A DNA stretch of 64,000 bases from Modestobacter muralis (GCF_010682105.1 NZ_JAAGWH010000013.1:557628-621627); one strand, 5' to 3'. Positions 34,801 through 43,444 are shown, counted from the first letter of the stretch. Made by a program: numbers and translations. Notes: generated by a model not told the origin, from the letters alone.

Positions 34801-37800
34801 GGCTCCGCGGTTCTGGACGTCACCGGCACCGCGGAGTCCCCCGACGACGTGGAGAACCGGGCCGCGGCGGCCGGCTCCGACGCGACCGACCCGCAGCCGG
34901 GCAACGACGTCGGTGCCGTGCAGGTCGACGTCCTGCCGGCGGCGCGCACGCTGACGGTCACGGCGCAGGCGACGGTCGCGCCGGCGGTCGACCAGGGCGG
35001 TGCCCGGGTGGGCGACGCCGTCGACCTCGGCTACGTCGTGCGCAACGACGGCAACGTGCGGATGAGCGGCATCCGGGTGGACGAGACGCTGGTCCCGGGG
35101 GCCGTGGCCTGCCCGCACGACTCGCTGGCGCCGGGCGAGCAGATGACGTGCACCGCCGGCAGCACCTACCGGGTCACCCAGGCCGACGTGGACGCCGGCA
35201 CGCCGGTCACCAGCAGCGCCACCGCCTTCGGCCGGGCCCCCGACTCCACCACCGACCTCGTCTTCGGTCCGGCCACCACCTCGCTGCCGATGGCCGCCGG
35301 CGCCCCGGGGGTCGGCCTCACCCTGGTCGCGAACTGGGACGACGCCGACGCCGACGACGCCCTCGACGTCGGGGAGACCGCCACCTGGACCGCCGTCGTC
35401 ACCAACAGCGGTGACCTCACCGTGCGCGGGCTGACCGTGTCGGCGCCCCGGGTCCCCGCGTTCACCTGCGCGGACACCGAGCTGGCCCCGGGCGCCTGGA
35501 CCAGCTGCGCCACCGCCACCACCCCGCTGACCCAGGGCGACGTCGACGGCGGCCAGCGCTCCGCGACCGCGACGGCGACCGGCACCGAGGCGCGCACCGG
35601 CGCCGTGGTGCAGAGCGCCCCGTCCGCCACCGCGTTCCCCGCCGTCCTCGCGCCGGCCCTGCAGATGACGCTGGGCGGGGTCGTGACGCCCCCCGCCCAC
35701 CAGGACGCCGCCGCCCTCGGTGACCAGGTGACCTGGCGGTACACGGTGACCAACACCGGCAACGTCGAGCTGACCGGCGTGGCCGTCGACGACCCGGACG
35801 CCGGACCCGCGACGTGTGCGCTCACCGTGCTGCAGCCCGGCCGCACGACCGTGTGCACCTCCGACACCCCGCGTGCGGTCACCGAGGCCGACGTGCTGGC
35901 CGGCGGGGTCACCGGGCGCGCCACGGCGACCGGGTCCCCGGTCGTCGGCGGCGACCAGGTGCGCTCACCGCAGGGCCAGACCGTCGTCCGGGTGGCCGGG
36001 GCGGTGCGGTCGCTGCAGATCACCGCCCGGGCGCTCACCGCGACCCTGCCGGTGCGCGCCGGCGACACGATCGACTACGAGTACACGGTCGCCAACGACG
36101 GCAACGTGACGATGCGGCTGGTCCAGGTCGCCGACGAGCTGGTCGGGCCGGCGCGCTGCGGGCAGGACGTGCTCGCCCCAGGCGAGACCACCACCTGCTC
36201 CGGCGGTGGCTCGCACCGGGTCTCCCAGGTCGAGTTCGACGCGGGCCGGCCGATCGCCGACCTCGCCCAGGTCTCCGGCGTCCCGACGGGCGCCAGCACC
36301 GAGCTGACCTTCGGCCCGGCGTCCGCGCCGGTCGCCGTCGCCGCGGCGGCCCCCGGGCTGGCGGTGCTCGGCGTCGCCGACTGGGCCGACGCCGACGCCG
36401 ACGACGTGCTCGACGCCGACGAGACCGTCGACTGGTGGGCGCTGGTGACCAACCCCGGCGACGTGACCGTCACCGGCATCACCGTGACCAGCACGCGCGG
36501 CGACGTGCTCACCTGCCCCGTGCCGGCCCTCGGCCCCGGCGAGCAGATGCGCTGCACCGCCCCGCGGCACACCCTCACGACCACCGACGTCGCCGGCCCG
36601 GTCCAGGCCGACCTCCGGGTGGCCGGCGTCGAGCCGCGCGCCCTGACCGCGGTCGAGGGACTGGACTCCGTCACCGTCTCCGGCACCGAGCGGCTGGCGC
36701 TGCTGCTGACGGTGGGCCAGGCGGTGGCCGGCAGCCCCACCCCGGACGTCGGTGACGGGGTCCGCCGGCTGTTCACGGTCACCAACGCCGGCAACACCAC
36801 GGTCGACACGCCGTCGGTGACCAGCGACGACGGGGAGCCGGTGACCTGCCCGGCCGGCGCCCTGGCACCCGGGGCGTCGACGGTCTGCCGCGGGGACGGC
36901 GTGCACACGGTGACCGAGGCCGACGTCCGCGCCGGGAAGCTGGTCACCGGGGGGACCGCGTCCGCGCCGGCCCTCGTGAGCCGCACGGCCGTCTCCTCCA
37001 CCCACGTCACGCAGGCGCTGTTCCTCGCCCCACTGCTGCGTGCCCTGCAGGTGACCGCCACCCCGCTGCCCTCGGCCCCGGCCCCGCTGGCCGTCGGCGA
37101 CCGGGTGGACTACCGCTACGTCGTCCGCAACGTCGGCAACGCCACGATGACCGCCCTCGCCCTGGTCGACTCCGCGGGCGGCACCGCGACCTGCGCGGCG
37201 CCGTCGCTGGCGCCGGGTGCGGAGACCACCTGCACCGGTGGCAGCAGCCACGAGGTGACGCAGCCGGACTTCGACGCCGGCCTGCCGGTCGGCCTCACCG
37301 CCGAGGTGACCGGGCTGGCCGACGGCGACCTGGACCCGCTCGCCTTCGGCCCGGCCGCGGCACCGCTGCCGCTCCGCACGTCGACCCCGGCGCTGACCGC
37401 GGTGAAGACGGCGGACTGGACCGACGACGGCAACGGCGCGCTGGACGCCGGCGAGCCGATCTCCTGGACCGTCGCGGTGCGCAACACCGGTGACGTCACC
37501 GTCGCGGACCTGTACGTCGACGACCCGCTGGTGCACGTGCAGTGCCCGCAGACCTCGGTCGGACCCGGGCAGCAGGTCGACTGCGTGGCCGACGCCTACC
37601 GGGTGACCGACGCCGACGCCCTGGCCGGCGAGCGCACCAACACCGCCGTGGCGCTGGGCGACGACCCCCGCACCGGCAGTCCCGTGGTCAGCCTGCCCGC
37701 GCTGGCCTACGCGGTGGGCACGCCGGTGGCGGCACCGGCGCTGGCGATCGCGGTGGACGGCGTCGTGACCCCGACGCAGCGGCAGAGTGCCGCGGAGTGG

Positions 37801-38853
37801 GGCGACACCGTCCACTGGCGGTACACCGTGACCAACACCGGCGGGGTGGCCGTCCTGGCGCCGGCCGTGGTCGACCACGTCGACGGCCCGGTCGTCTGCC
37901 CGTCCACGGCGCTCGCACCGGGGCAGCAGGTGAGCTGTCAGGGCGTGGTGCCGCACCTGGTCGCCGAGGTCGACGTGCTGGCCGCGGCCGTGCGGACCCA
38001 GGCCCACGCCGAGGGCCTCACCGTCGACCCGGCGGCGGCGTCGCCGGCTGCCGCCGAGGCGGCCCCGGCGGCCCGGGTCGCGGCCGCGGCGTCCCGGGTG
38101 GTCTCGAGCCCGGCCGACGGCGTGGTCGCGACGGCCGCCGCCCGCCCGGGGCTGACCCTGGCCCAGCGGATGGAGAACACCACGGCCCGCGACACGGCGC
38201 CGCGGCGCGACGACCTCGTGGACCTCGTCTACCGGGTGACCAACACCGGCAACGTGACCCTGACCGGGATCGCGATCAGCGACCCGTTCTTCGGCACGGT
38301 CGCCTGCCCGCAGCCGGCGCTCGGCCCGACCGAGTCGATGGACTGCCGCACCGCCCAGCCGCACCGGGTCGACGCCACCGACGTCGGCGCCGGCGAGCTG
38401 GTCAGCGAGGCGCGGGCGGCCGGCACCCCGCCGACGGGCTCCGGCACCGCGACCGCCTCCACCGTGTCGACGGTGAGCATGCCGGTGGCCGCGTCGGCCG
38501 GTGGTCCGATCACGGGTGGGCCCGTCACCGACGGGCCGGTCACCGATGATCCGGGTACCGGCGGCGGTGCCCCGGACGGCGGTGCCACCGACGAGGAGGA
38601 CGGCGGCGCAGCCGGCGGGGGCGTGCCGAGCGGCTCGCAGCCGCCGTCCGCCGCGCCTGTCGATGTCCCCGCCGAGACGTCCCCGGCTCCGGTGCCCACC
38701 GCGACCCCCGGCACGCCCCCGACCGCGACGCAGGCGCTGGCGGCGACCGGCACGGACACCGGCGCCCAGTTCGTGCTGGGTGTGCTGTCGGTGCTGCTCG
38801 GCGCACTGCTGCTGGTGCTGGCCCGCCGACGGGTGGTCAGCCGCCGCTGGTGA
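31873..38853 (+). CDS. Giant surface protein with DUF11-type repeats and LAxTG sorting motif
   Basis: A 2326-residue secreted protein. A signal peptide (about residues 1-48, twin Arg then LTAVAVAGALMTGGLTG) leads to a roughly 160-residue beta-sandwich opening NGGFEQPVIP. About six DUF11-type Ig-like repeats follow (VTVRNDGPSDATNV..., each about 110-130 residues). The C-terminal half holds many repeats of the form NTGNVELTGVAVDDP...TCALTVLQPGRTTVC...VTEADVLAGG. A Gly/Thr/Pro linker precedes LAATG (about residue 2289), a membrane helix and an Arg-rich end, a standard cell-wall sorting signal. GGAGGAAG precedes the GTG start. It is likely wall-anchored by a sortase encoded elsewhere. Ligand unknown. 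Confidence 0.88.
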   Translation: MAKSAAGVESGRRWGLGGRLTAVAVAGALMTGGLTGVFPALRSTPVATAAQTPVSCPSAVALQNGGFEQPVIPANSDRQLDQSQVPGWMTTATDGLIELWRAPYQGVPAGSGSQFAEINATQAATLYQDVATTPGQTLRWELQHRGRAGTDVMAVNIAAPGTRASTATRQALLSDPNTAWGTHSGTYTVPLGQTTTRFGFQAVSSAGANASVGNFLDSISFGTQPCLVTTTTVSLPAGRTTAQVGDVLTYTVTTANNGGNPAREVVMTDDLPAGVEFVPGSIVAVTGTATTTRTDAAGDDQGEFVAPAGTGTGTVRVRVGTAATSTAGGVVGAGDARSFSYQARVLPVLSGQTLRNDARVAYRDELTVTTPTSTSNEVATPVGVAADLRATLTQDTTPLVAGRTASWTATLTDRGPGTEPAPVLTTTIPAALTGVTATPVGGGSCTVSGTTVTCTGPALASGAARSVTVTGTVPADATPGVQYTVLSSVRGDAHDAGPTDNTATVSGAVTALADVSVTLTSDPATGVAGGLVRYTAVVTNDGPSTARGVRLVDPLRATSAFQSATVAGGMCSLDGASNTVTCALPDLAPGTSLPVVVTARLAPGGDGSVDNAVSVAATTPDRDADDLTASVRGAGGQEADLSVTLTLDDTDLLPGETLGFTVTVRNDGPSDATNVSVRSTLPPGVVILSTNTAGCVPGNCSIPLVGGSGGTVVITGTARVGADAPEGTLLASATVVSAVPDVDGADQSATVSATIRLSADLGVTLALSDPADPGNPAPVLVAGSLVHGLATVTNNGPTRASGVQLRLATLAGAPVPTVVPSAGGCGYQGATTADGRAVDGGVVVCWLDQLATGAVWTVASDGLVPATYTGSTFTRSRTVTSTSPDPAPDNDTGSATLSVVRRADLQVVKTTSTPSVVQTGTVRFQVTVRNAGPSDARDVVVREQPQPGVVVTGASPSAGSYGDATGVWRVPYLAVGGSAVLDVTGTAESPDDVENRAAAAGSDATDPQPGNDVGAVQVDVLPAARTLTVTAQATVAPAVDQGGARVGDAVDLGYVVRNDGNVRMSGIRVDETLVPGAVACPHDSLAPGEQMTCTAGSTYRVTQADVDAGTPVTSSATAFGRAPDSTTDLVFGPATTSLPMAAGAPGVGLTLVANWDDADADDALDVGETATWTAVVTNSGDLTVRGLTVSAPRVPAFTCADTELAPGAWTSCATATTPLTQGDVDGGQRSATATATGTEARTGAVVQSAPSATAFPAVLAPALQMTLGGVVTPPAHQDAAALGDQVTWRYTVTNTGNVELTGVAVDDPDAGPATCALTVLQPGRTTVCTSDTPRAVTEADVLAGGVTGRATATGSPVVGGDQVRSPQGQTVVRVAGAVRSLQITARALTATLPVRAGDTIDYEYTVANDGNVTMRLVQVADELVGPARCGQDVLAPGETTTCSGGGSHRVSQVEFDAGRPIADLAQVSGVPTGASTELTFGPASAPVAVAAAAPGLAVLGVADWADADADDVLDADETVDWWALVTNPGDVTVTGITVTSTRGDVLTCPVPALGPGEQMRCTAPRHTLTTTDVAGPVQADLRVAGVEPRALTAVEGLDSVTVSGTERLALLLTVGQAVAGSPTPDVGDGVRRLFTVTNAGNTTVDTPSVTSDDGEPVTCPAGALAPGASTVCRGDGVHTVTEADVRAGKLVTGGTASAPALVSRTAVSSTHVTQALFLAPLLRALQVTATPLPSAPAPLAVGDRVDYRYVVRNVGNATMTALALVDSAGGTATCAAPSLAPGAETTCTGGSSHEVTQPDFDAGLPVGLTAEVTGLADGDLDPLAFGPAAAPLPLRTSTPALTAVKTADWTDDGNGALDAGEPISWTVAVRNTGDVTVADLYVDDPLVHVQCPQTSVGPGQQVDCVADAYRVTDADALAGERTNTAVALGDDPRTGSPVVSLPALAYAVGTPVAAPALAIAVDGVVTPTQRQSAAEWGDTVHWRYTVTNTGGVAVLAPAVVDHVDGPVVCPSTALAPGQQVSCQGVVPHLVAEVDVLAAAVRTQAHAEGLTVDPAAASPAAAEAAPAARVAAAASRVVSSPADGVVATAAARPGLTLAQRMENTTARDTAPRRDDLVDLVYRVTNTGNVTLTGIAISDPFFGTVACPQPALGPTESMDCRTAQPHRVDATDVGAGELVSEARAAGTPPTGSGTATASTVSTVSMPVAASAGGPITGGPVTDGPVTDDPGTGGGAPDGGATDEEDGGAAGGGVPSGSQPPSAAPVDVPAETSPAPVPTATPGTPPTATQALAATGTDTGAQFVLGVLSVLLGALLLVLARRRVVSRRW

Positions 38854-38883
38854 CCACCCGCCGGCCGGCCCGGACCGGGCTGC

Positions 38884-39708
38884 TCAGCGCCTCGGCCCGG
38901 CCGGGACGGCGGCCAGGCGCTCCCGCAGGAAGGCGACCACCTGCTCGCGCGCCTCGTGTGTCGGGTGCCCGGGCGTCTCGACGTCCGTGCTGGTCAGCAC
39001 CCGGTGCTCGTTGGCCCCGATGCCGGCATCGTTGCCGGGCCGGGAGTTCAGCTGCACCGGCAGCCAGCCGTCGCCGAAGGTCGCCCGCAGCGCGCGGAAG
39101 CGGTCCCGGGGCGAGGCGGCGTCCTCGCTGAACCGCAGGCCCATCAGGCACAGCCCCTCGCTGCGCACCCGCTCGCTGATCGCGTCGGCCTCCCGCGGGG
39201 ACATCCCGATGTCCCGGCGGTGGCCGGCGGTGACGGGGAACGGCACACCCGGCTGGCTGGCCACCGGCGCCAGGACGGCGGGCTCGACGGCGGAGGCGAG
39301 CGCGAACCCGCCGCTGAAGCACATGCCGATCACCCCGACGCCCGGACCGCCCACCCGGTCGTGCAGCCGGCGCGCGGCGGCCCGCACGTACTCGGCGACC
39401 GGCCGGTCCGCGCCCTTGGCGAAGGCACGGAACTCGCGGCTGATGCAGGCCGTGGCGATGCTGCGGGCGGCGTAGCCGGGGGAGAGGGGGCGCCCGGGCT
39501 CGCCGAGGAGGCTGATGACGTCGACGGTGAAGCCGGCGCCGACCAGGTGGTCGGCCAGGCCCAGCACCTCCGGCGTGATGCCGGGGATCTCCGGCAGCAG
39601 CACCACCCCGGGGCCGGAGCCCCGCGAGTGGATCGTGTGGGTGAGGCCGGCGTTGGTGAAGGACTCTTCGGACCAGCCGGCCAGGGCGGGGGATGACGAC
39701 GCTGTCAT
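38884..39708 (-). CDS. Dienelactone hydrolase family protein
   Basis: A 274-residue alpha/beta hydrolase of the DLH group. GVIGMCFSGGFALA near residue 120 contains the Cys nucleophile in G-x-C-x-G-G. VVLLPEIPGITPEV near the start carries the family's Glu. Asp and His candidates occur later (NDAGIGANEHRV). The natural substrate is unknown. The ATG at 39708 has no strong ribosome-binding site. It is convergent with the giant surface protein gene and not obviously linked to neighbours. Confidence 0.82.
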   Translation of the reverse strand: MTASSSPALAGWSEESFTNAGLTHTIHSRGSGPGVVLLPEIPGITPEVLGLADHLVGAGFTVDVISLLGEPGRPLSPGYAARSIATACISREFRAFAKGADRPVAEYVRAAARRLHDRVGGPGVGVIGMCFSGGFALASAVEPAVLAPVASQPGVPFPVTAGHRRDIGMSPREADAISERVRSEGLCLMGLRFSEDAASPRDRFRALRATFGDGWLPVQLNSRPGNDAGIGANEHRVLTSTDVETPGHPTHEAREQVVAFLRERLAAVPAGPRR

Positions 39709-39813
39709 CGCCTGATGGTGGCCCACCGGGTGCTCGCGGTCGAGACCCCCCTGCACGATCGCCGAGGAGTCCCGCGGGGGGAGACGGTCTGAGGGGGAGA
39801 GGCCGTCGTCCCG

Positions 39814-39972
39814 GTGTCCCTGGTCAGCGGGCGGCGGCTGTTCGCCGACGGCACCGTCCCCCGCACCTGGCGGCTGACCTCCTCGGCGGTGAGCTCGACC
39901 GGGGCATTCCTCATCGCCTACCAGCGGGCCGGTGACGTCGCCACGGGGTCGCTCCAGCTCGACGAGGGCTGA
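39814..39972 (+). CDS. Possible small protein, 52 residues
   Basis: An open frame of 52 codons following an in-frame TGA at 39790-39792. It begins MSLVSGRRLFADGTVPRTWR and ends in a short acidic tail. Third-position GC is high and GGGGGAGAGG lies upstream, though 12 nt from the GTG. It has no recognised family and no membrane segment. It could be a small gene or the tail of a decayed one. It ends 8 bp from the MarR stop. Confidence 0.35.
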   Translation: MSLVSGRRLFADGTVPRTWRLTSSAVSSTGAFLIAYQRAGDVATGSLQLDEG

Positions 39973-39979
39973 GGCGCGA

Positions 39980-40408
39980 TCAGTCGGTGAGCAGGCGGAG
40001 CAGCCGGGCCAGCTCGGCGCGGTCGTCGGCGGAGAGCCGGGCGAACAGCTCGTGCGCGTCGGCCCCGCGGGCGGCGTCGACCTCCTGCTGCACCTGCCGG
40101 CCGGCCGGCGTGGGCGTGAGCACCACCGCCCGCCGGTCGGCCGGGTCGGGGGAGCGCTCGACCAGTCCCCGCTCCTGCAGCCCGTCGGCGACCTCGGTGG
40201 CCGAGCGCGGGGCGATGCGCAGCGCCTCGGCCAGCTCCGACAGCCGCACCCCGTCGCGCCCGCAGACCACCCGCAGGGCCCGGGCCTGGTGCGGGGAGAG
40301 GTCCCAGGGGGCGAGGGCGGCCATGAACCGGCGGCGCAGCGTGCGGGCGACGCCCAGCACCAGCTCACCGAGCACCGCGGTGCCGGCGTCGGGAGGGGAG
40401 GCGGTCAC
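39980..40408 (-). CDS. MarR-family transcriptional regulator
   Basis: A 142-residue winged-helix protein. DLSPHQARALRVVCGRDGVRLSELAEAL leads to the recognition helix RSATEVADGLQERGLVER, then DRRAVVLTPTPAGRQ, the wing typical of MarR. The GTG start has TACGAT exactly 6 nt upstream (leaderless). It is divergent from an ABC exporter with a palindrome in the gap, so it probably represses that exporter and itself. Confidence 0.88.
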   Translation of the reverse strand: MTASPPDAGTAVLGELVLGVARTLRRRFMAALAPWDLSPHQARALRVVCGRDGVRLSELAEALRIAPRSATEVADGLQERGLVERSPDPADRRAVVLTPTPAGRQVQQEVDAARGADAHELFARLSADDRAELARLLRLLTD

Positions 40409-40414
40409 CGGGGA

Positions 40415-40420
40415 ATCGTA
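40415..40420 (-). promoter_or_regulatory. -10 box of the leaderless MarR gene
   Basis: TACGAT on the minus strand, 6 nt before the GTG at 40408. Confidence 0.6.
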
Positions 40421-40433
40421 GCGACAGCGGTGC

Positions 40434-40458
40434 GGTTACCACACCGTGAGGTAACCTC
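40434..40458. promoter_or_regulatory. MarR operator candidate and ABC transporter -10
   Basis: GGTTACC at 40434-40440 and GGTAACC at 40450-40456 form an inverted repeat. The right half is also a small palindrome, GAGGT-A-ACCTC (40448-40458). TAACCT at 40452-40457 fits a -10 for the exporter, so a bound regulator would block it. Confidence 0.6.
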
Positions 40459-40475
40459 ACCATCGACAGAGAGGG

Positions 40476-42317
40476 GTGGTCGCCATCGACGACACCACGA
40501 CCCCGGGCCGGGGAGGCGGGCGCCCGAGCGGGCGGCCCGACCCGGCCGACCGTGCCCAGCTCGACCGCTCGCCCGTGCGCTGGAGCCGGGCCGCCGGTCT
40601 CTTCGCCCCCTACCGCTGGCAGCTCGCCCTCGTGGTCGGGCTCATCGTGGCCAGCTCCGCCATCGCCCTGGCCAGCCCGTTCCTCGTCCGGCTCGTGATC
40701 GACGAGGCGCTGCCCCGCCAGGACGTGCGGCTGCTGGCCTGGGCGGTCGGCGGCATGCTCGCCGTCGCCGCGGCCACCGCCGTCCTGGGCGTGCTGCAGA
40801 CCTGGATCTCCACCACCGTCGGCCAGCACGTCATGCACGGCCTGCGCACCTCGGTCTTCACCCACCTGCAACGCCAGTCGCTGGGCTTCTTCACCCGCAC
40901 CAAGGGCGGGGAGGTGCAGTCGCGGCTGACCAACGACATCGGCGGCATGCAGTCGGTGGTCACCTCCACCGCGACCTCCTTCGCCGCGAACCTCACCACC
41001 GTCGTCGGGACGGCGGTGGCCATGGCCGCGCTGAGCTGGCGGCTGTCACTGCTGTCCCTGGTCGTGCTCCCGCCGGCGATCTGGCTCACCCGCCGGGTCG
41101 CGGTGATGCGCCGCTCGATCACCGCCCAGCGCCAGCGCCACCTGGCCGACCTGCACTCCCAGGTCGAGGAGGGGCTCAGCGTCAGCGGCGTCCTGCTCGG
41201 CAAGACCCTGGGCGCCGGCCCCGTGCAGTCCCAGCGCTTCGCCGCGACCTCGGACGACCTGGTCGGCCTGGAGGTCCGCTCGCAGCTGGCCGGCCGCTGG
41301 CGGATGGCGACGATGAGCATCGTGTTCGCCGGCATCCCGGCGCTGATCTACCTGGCCGCGGGCCTGCCGGCGACCTCGGGCGGGATGACCATCGGCACCC
41401 TGGTCGCCTTCACCACGCTGCAGGGCGCGCTGTTCCGCCCGCTGATGGGCCTGCTGGACATCGGCGTGCAGCTGACCAGCTCGATGGCGCTGTTCAGCCG
41501 GGTGTTCGAGTACCTGGACCTGCCGGTCGACATCGACGACCCGGCGGCCCCGGTGCGGCTGGGCGCCGTCCGCGGCGAGGTGCGGTTCGACCACGTGGGC
41601 TTCCGCTACCCCGACGGCCACCGCGACGCGCTGTCCGACGTCGACCTCACCGTCCCCGCCGGCGCGACGCTGGCGCTGGTGGGGGAGACCGGTTCGGGCA
41701 AGAGCACCCTGGCCTCGCTGGTCGCCCGGCTCAACGACCCGACGTCGGGGCGGGTGACCATCGACGGCGTCGACGTCCGCGACCTGACGCTGGCCGACCT
41801 CGCCCGGGTGGTCGGGGTCGTCTCCCAGGAGACCTACCTGCTGCACGGCACCATCCGGGAGAACCTCCGGCACGCCAAGCCGGACGCCACCGACGCCGAG
41901 ATGGTCGACGCGGCCCGCCGCGCCCAGGTGCACGACGTCATCGCCGCGCTGCCCGACGGCTACGAGACCGTGGTCGGCGCCCGCGGGCACCGGTTCTCCG
42001 GCGGGGAGAAGCAGCGACTGGCCATCGCCCGCACGCTGCTGCGCGACCCGCGGGTGCTGGTGCTCGACGAGGCCACCAGCGCGCTGGACAACGAGACCGA
42101 GCGGGCCGTGCAGGCCGCGCTCGACGAGGCCAGCCGCGGCCGGACGACGATCACCATCGCCCACCGGCTGTCCACCGTGCGCGACGCCGACCTGATCGCC
42201 GTCCTGGACGCGGGGCGGGTCGTCGAGCGCGGGACGCACGAGGAGCTGCTGGCGCAGGGTGGCCGCTACGCCCGCCTGGCCGGCACCGCCGTCCGCCAGG
42301 CCGAGCTCGTCGGCTGA
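40476..42317 (+). CDS. ABC exporter half-transporter (TM-ATPase fusion)
   Basis: A 613-residue ABC exporter. Residues about 45-330 hold six membrane helices (the first YRWQLALVVGLIVASSAIAL). The C-terminal ATPase has GETGSGKST (Walker A), VVSQETYLLHG (Q loop), FSGGEKQRLAIARTLL (signature), VLVLDEATSALD (Walker B) and IAHRLSTV (His switch). As a half-transporter it should form a homodimer, since no partner gene is adjacent. The divergent MarR gene suggests induction by a toxic compound. GTG 40476 is assumed; GAGAG lies close in front. Confidence 0.92.
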   Translation: MVAIDDTTTPGRGGGRPSGRPDPADRAQLDRSPVRWSRAAGLFAPYRWQLALVVGLIVASSAIALASPFLVRLVIDEALPRQDVRLLAWAVGGMLAVAAATAVLGVLQTWISTTVGQHVMHGLRTSVFTHLQRQSLGFFTRTKGGEVQSRLTNDIGGMQSVVTSTATSFAANLTTVVGTAVAMAALSWRLSLLSLVVLPPAIWLTRRVAVMRRSITAQRQRHLADLHSQVEEGLSVSGVLLGKTLGAGPVQSQRFAATSDDLVGLEVRSQLAGRWRMATMSIVFAGIPALIYLAAGLPATSGGMTIGTLVAFTTLQGALFRPLMGLLDIGVQLTSSMALFSRVFEYLDLPVDIDDPAAPVRLGAVRGEVRFDHVGFRYPDGHRDALSDVDLTVPAGATLALVGETGSGKSTLASLVARLNDPTSGRVTIDGVDVRDLTLADLARVVGVVSQETYLLHGTIRENLRHAKPDATDAEMVDAARRAQVHDVIAALPDGYETVVGARGHRFSGGEKQRLAIARTLLRDPRVLVLDEATSALDNETERAVQAALDEASRGRTTITIAHRLSTVRDADLIAVLDAGRVVERGTHEELLAQGGRYARLAGTAVRQAELVG

Positions 42318-42321
42318 CCCA

Positions 42322-42380
42322 CCGACCGTGCGCTCCACGGGCTCCCCCGACCGGCGGGACCCCGTTGGGCGCACGGTCGG
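42322..42380 (+). terminator. Long hairpin after the ABC exporter
   Basis: CCGACCGTGCGC at 42322-42333 is matched perfectly by GCGCACGGTCGG at 42369-42380. The 35-nt loop contains a smaller CCGACCGGCGGG structure. It starts 5 nt after the exporter stop. Confidence 0.55.
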
Positions 42381-42566
42381 CGGCTGCCGGAGCGCGGACC
42401 GAGCGTGTCGGCGCACGAGCCCTGCGGGGCGCACCGCTGTGCACCCGCGGCTGCCTCTGGGCCGTGGAGACGACCACCAGCGCACAACGGCGGGGCCGCG
42501 GTGCCCACGGAGTGCGCTGAGGCCGGGTCCCGGGGTCCTGGACCCCGCCGGAGCGCACACCGTGCG

Positions 42567-42616
42567 GACGCAGCGAGGCCCGGCCCCCGACGTGGGAACC
42601 GGGCCTCGGGTGCGTC
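42567..42616 (-). terminator. Hairpin terminator of the SDR gene
   Basis: CGAGGCCCGG at 42574-42583 pairs with CCGGGCCTCG at 42599-42608, and GACGCA/TGCGTC extend the stem outside. It lies 3 nt past the stop of the minus-strand SDR gene. Confidence 0.7.
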
Positions 42617-42619
42617 AGG

Positions 42620-43444
42620 TCAGCCGTGGGCCTTCTTGGACAGGGCGTCCCAGGCGTTCCACTCGGCCAGCCGGGACTCGTAGTCGGCGGTGGCGATGCC
42701 CAGCGGGGCGTCGCCGAAGAAGACGCGCAGCGGCGGGTTCTCGGCATCCACGATCTCCAGGACGGCCTCGCGGGTGGCCACCGGGTTGCCCGGGGTGCCG
42801 CCCAGCCGGGCCTTGCGCTGCTCGGCGGCCTTGACCCGGAACTCGTCGTAGGCCGGGTTCTCGGTCGCGTGCTTGGCCGAGGCGCCGCCCCAGTCGGTGG
42901 AGTACCCGCCGGGCTCGATGAGGGTGACCTTGATGCCGAAGTCGGCGACCTCGGCGGCCAGCGACTGCGTGAAGCCCTCCAGCGCCCACTTCGAGGCGTT
43001 GTAGATGCCGATGTTGGGGAACGCGGAGATGCCGCCGATGCTCGACACCTGCAGCACGTGGCCGCCGCCGTTGGCCCGGAGGAAGGGCAGCGCGGCCTGG
43101 GTGACCCACAGGGCGCCGAACACGTTGGTCTCGAACTGCGCCCGCGCCTCCTCCTCGGAGATCTCTTCCACCATCCCGAACTGGCCGAAGCCGGCGTTGT
43201 TGACCACGATGTCGAGGCCGCCGAAGTGGTCGTGCGCCTGCTGGACGGCGGCGACGTCGGCCGCGCGGTCGTTCACGTCGAGCTGGATCGGCAGCACCCG
43301 GTCGCCGTACTGCGCGACCAGGTCGTCGAGGGTCGCGGTGTCGCGGGCGGTGGCCGCCACGTTGTCGCCGCGCTCGAGAGCGGCGATCGACCACTCCTTG
43401 CCGAAACCGCGGGATGCGCCGGTGATGAACCAGGTCTTCGCCAT
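42620..43444 (-). CDS. Short-chain dehydrogenase/reductase
   Basis: A 274-residue classical SDR. ITGASRGFGKEW is the cofactor loop, IVVNNAGFGQFG the NNAG motif, VSSIGGISAFPN the catalytic Ser region and YNASKWALEGF the YxxxK site. The Arg after TGAS suggests NADP. Sequence style matches the large group of SDRs annotated as oxidoreductases in actinobacteria; the substrate is unknown. GAGAGGA lies about 6 nt before the ATG. It is divergent from the old yellow enzyme gene. Confidence 0.9.
   Translation of the reverse strand: MAKTWFITGASRGFGKEWSIAALERGDNVAATARDTATLDDLVAQYGDRVLPIQLDVNDRAADVAAVQQAHDHFGGLDIVVNNAGFGQFGMVEEISEEEARAQFETNVFGALWVTQAALPFLRANGGGHVLQVSSIGGISAFPNIGIYNASKWALEGFTQSLAAEVADFGIKVTLIEPGGYSTDWGGASAKHATENPAYDEFRVKAAEQRKARLGGTPGNPVATREAVLEIVDAENPPLRVFFGDAPLGIATADYESRLAEWNAWDALSKKAHG

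Larger units (their letters stand above)
42318..42619. other. Non-coding gap with clustered GCGCAC words
   Basis: The 302 bp between convergent genes shows no convincing open frame. It contains two hairpins (42322-42380 and 42567-42616) and seven GCGCAC/GTGCGC hexamers between 42329 and 42557. Confidence 0.5.

Noticed and set aside
31759..35700. A 1313-codon open frame on the minus strand opposite the giant surface protein
   Set aside because: It is antisense to a gene with signal peptide, repeats and sorting signal. Composition is Arg/Gly/His-rich without motifs, as expected from GC-rich shadow frames.
39932..42520. An 862-codon plus-strand frame overlapping the ABC exporter
   Set aside because: The exporter in another frame carries every ABC motif; this frame has none.
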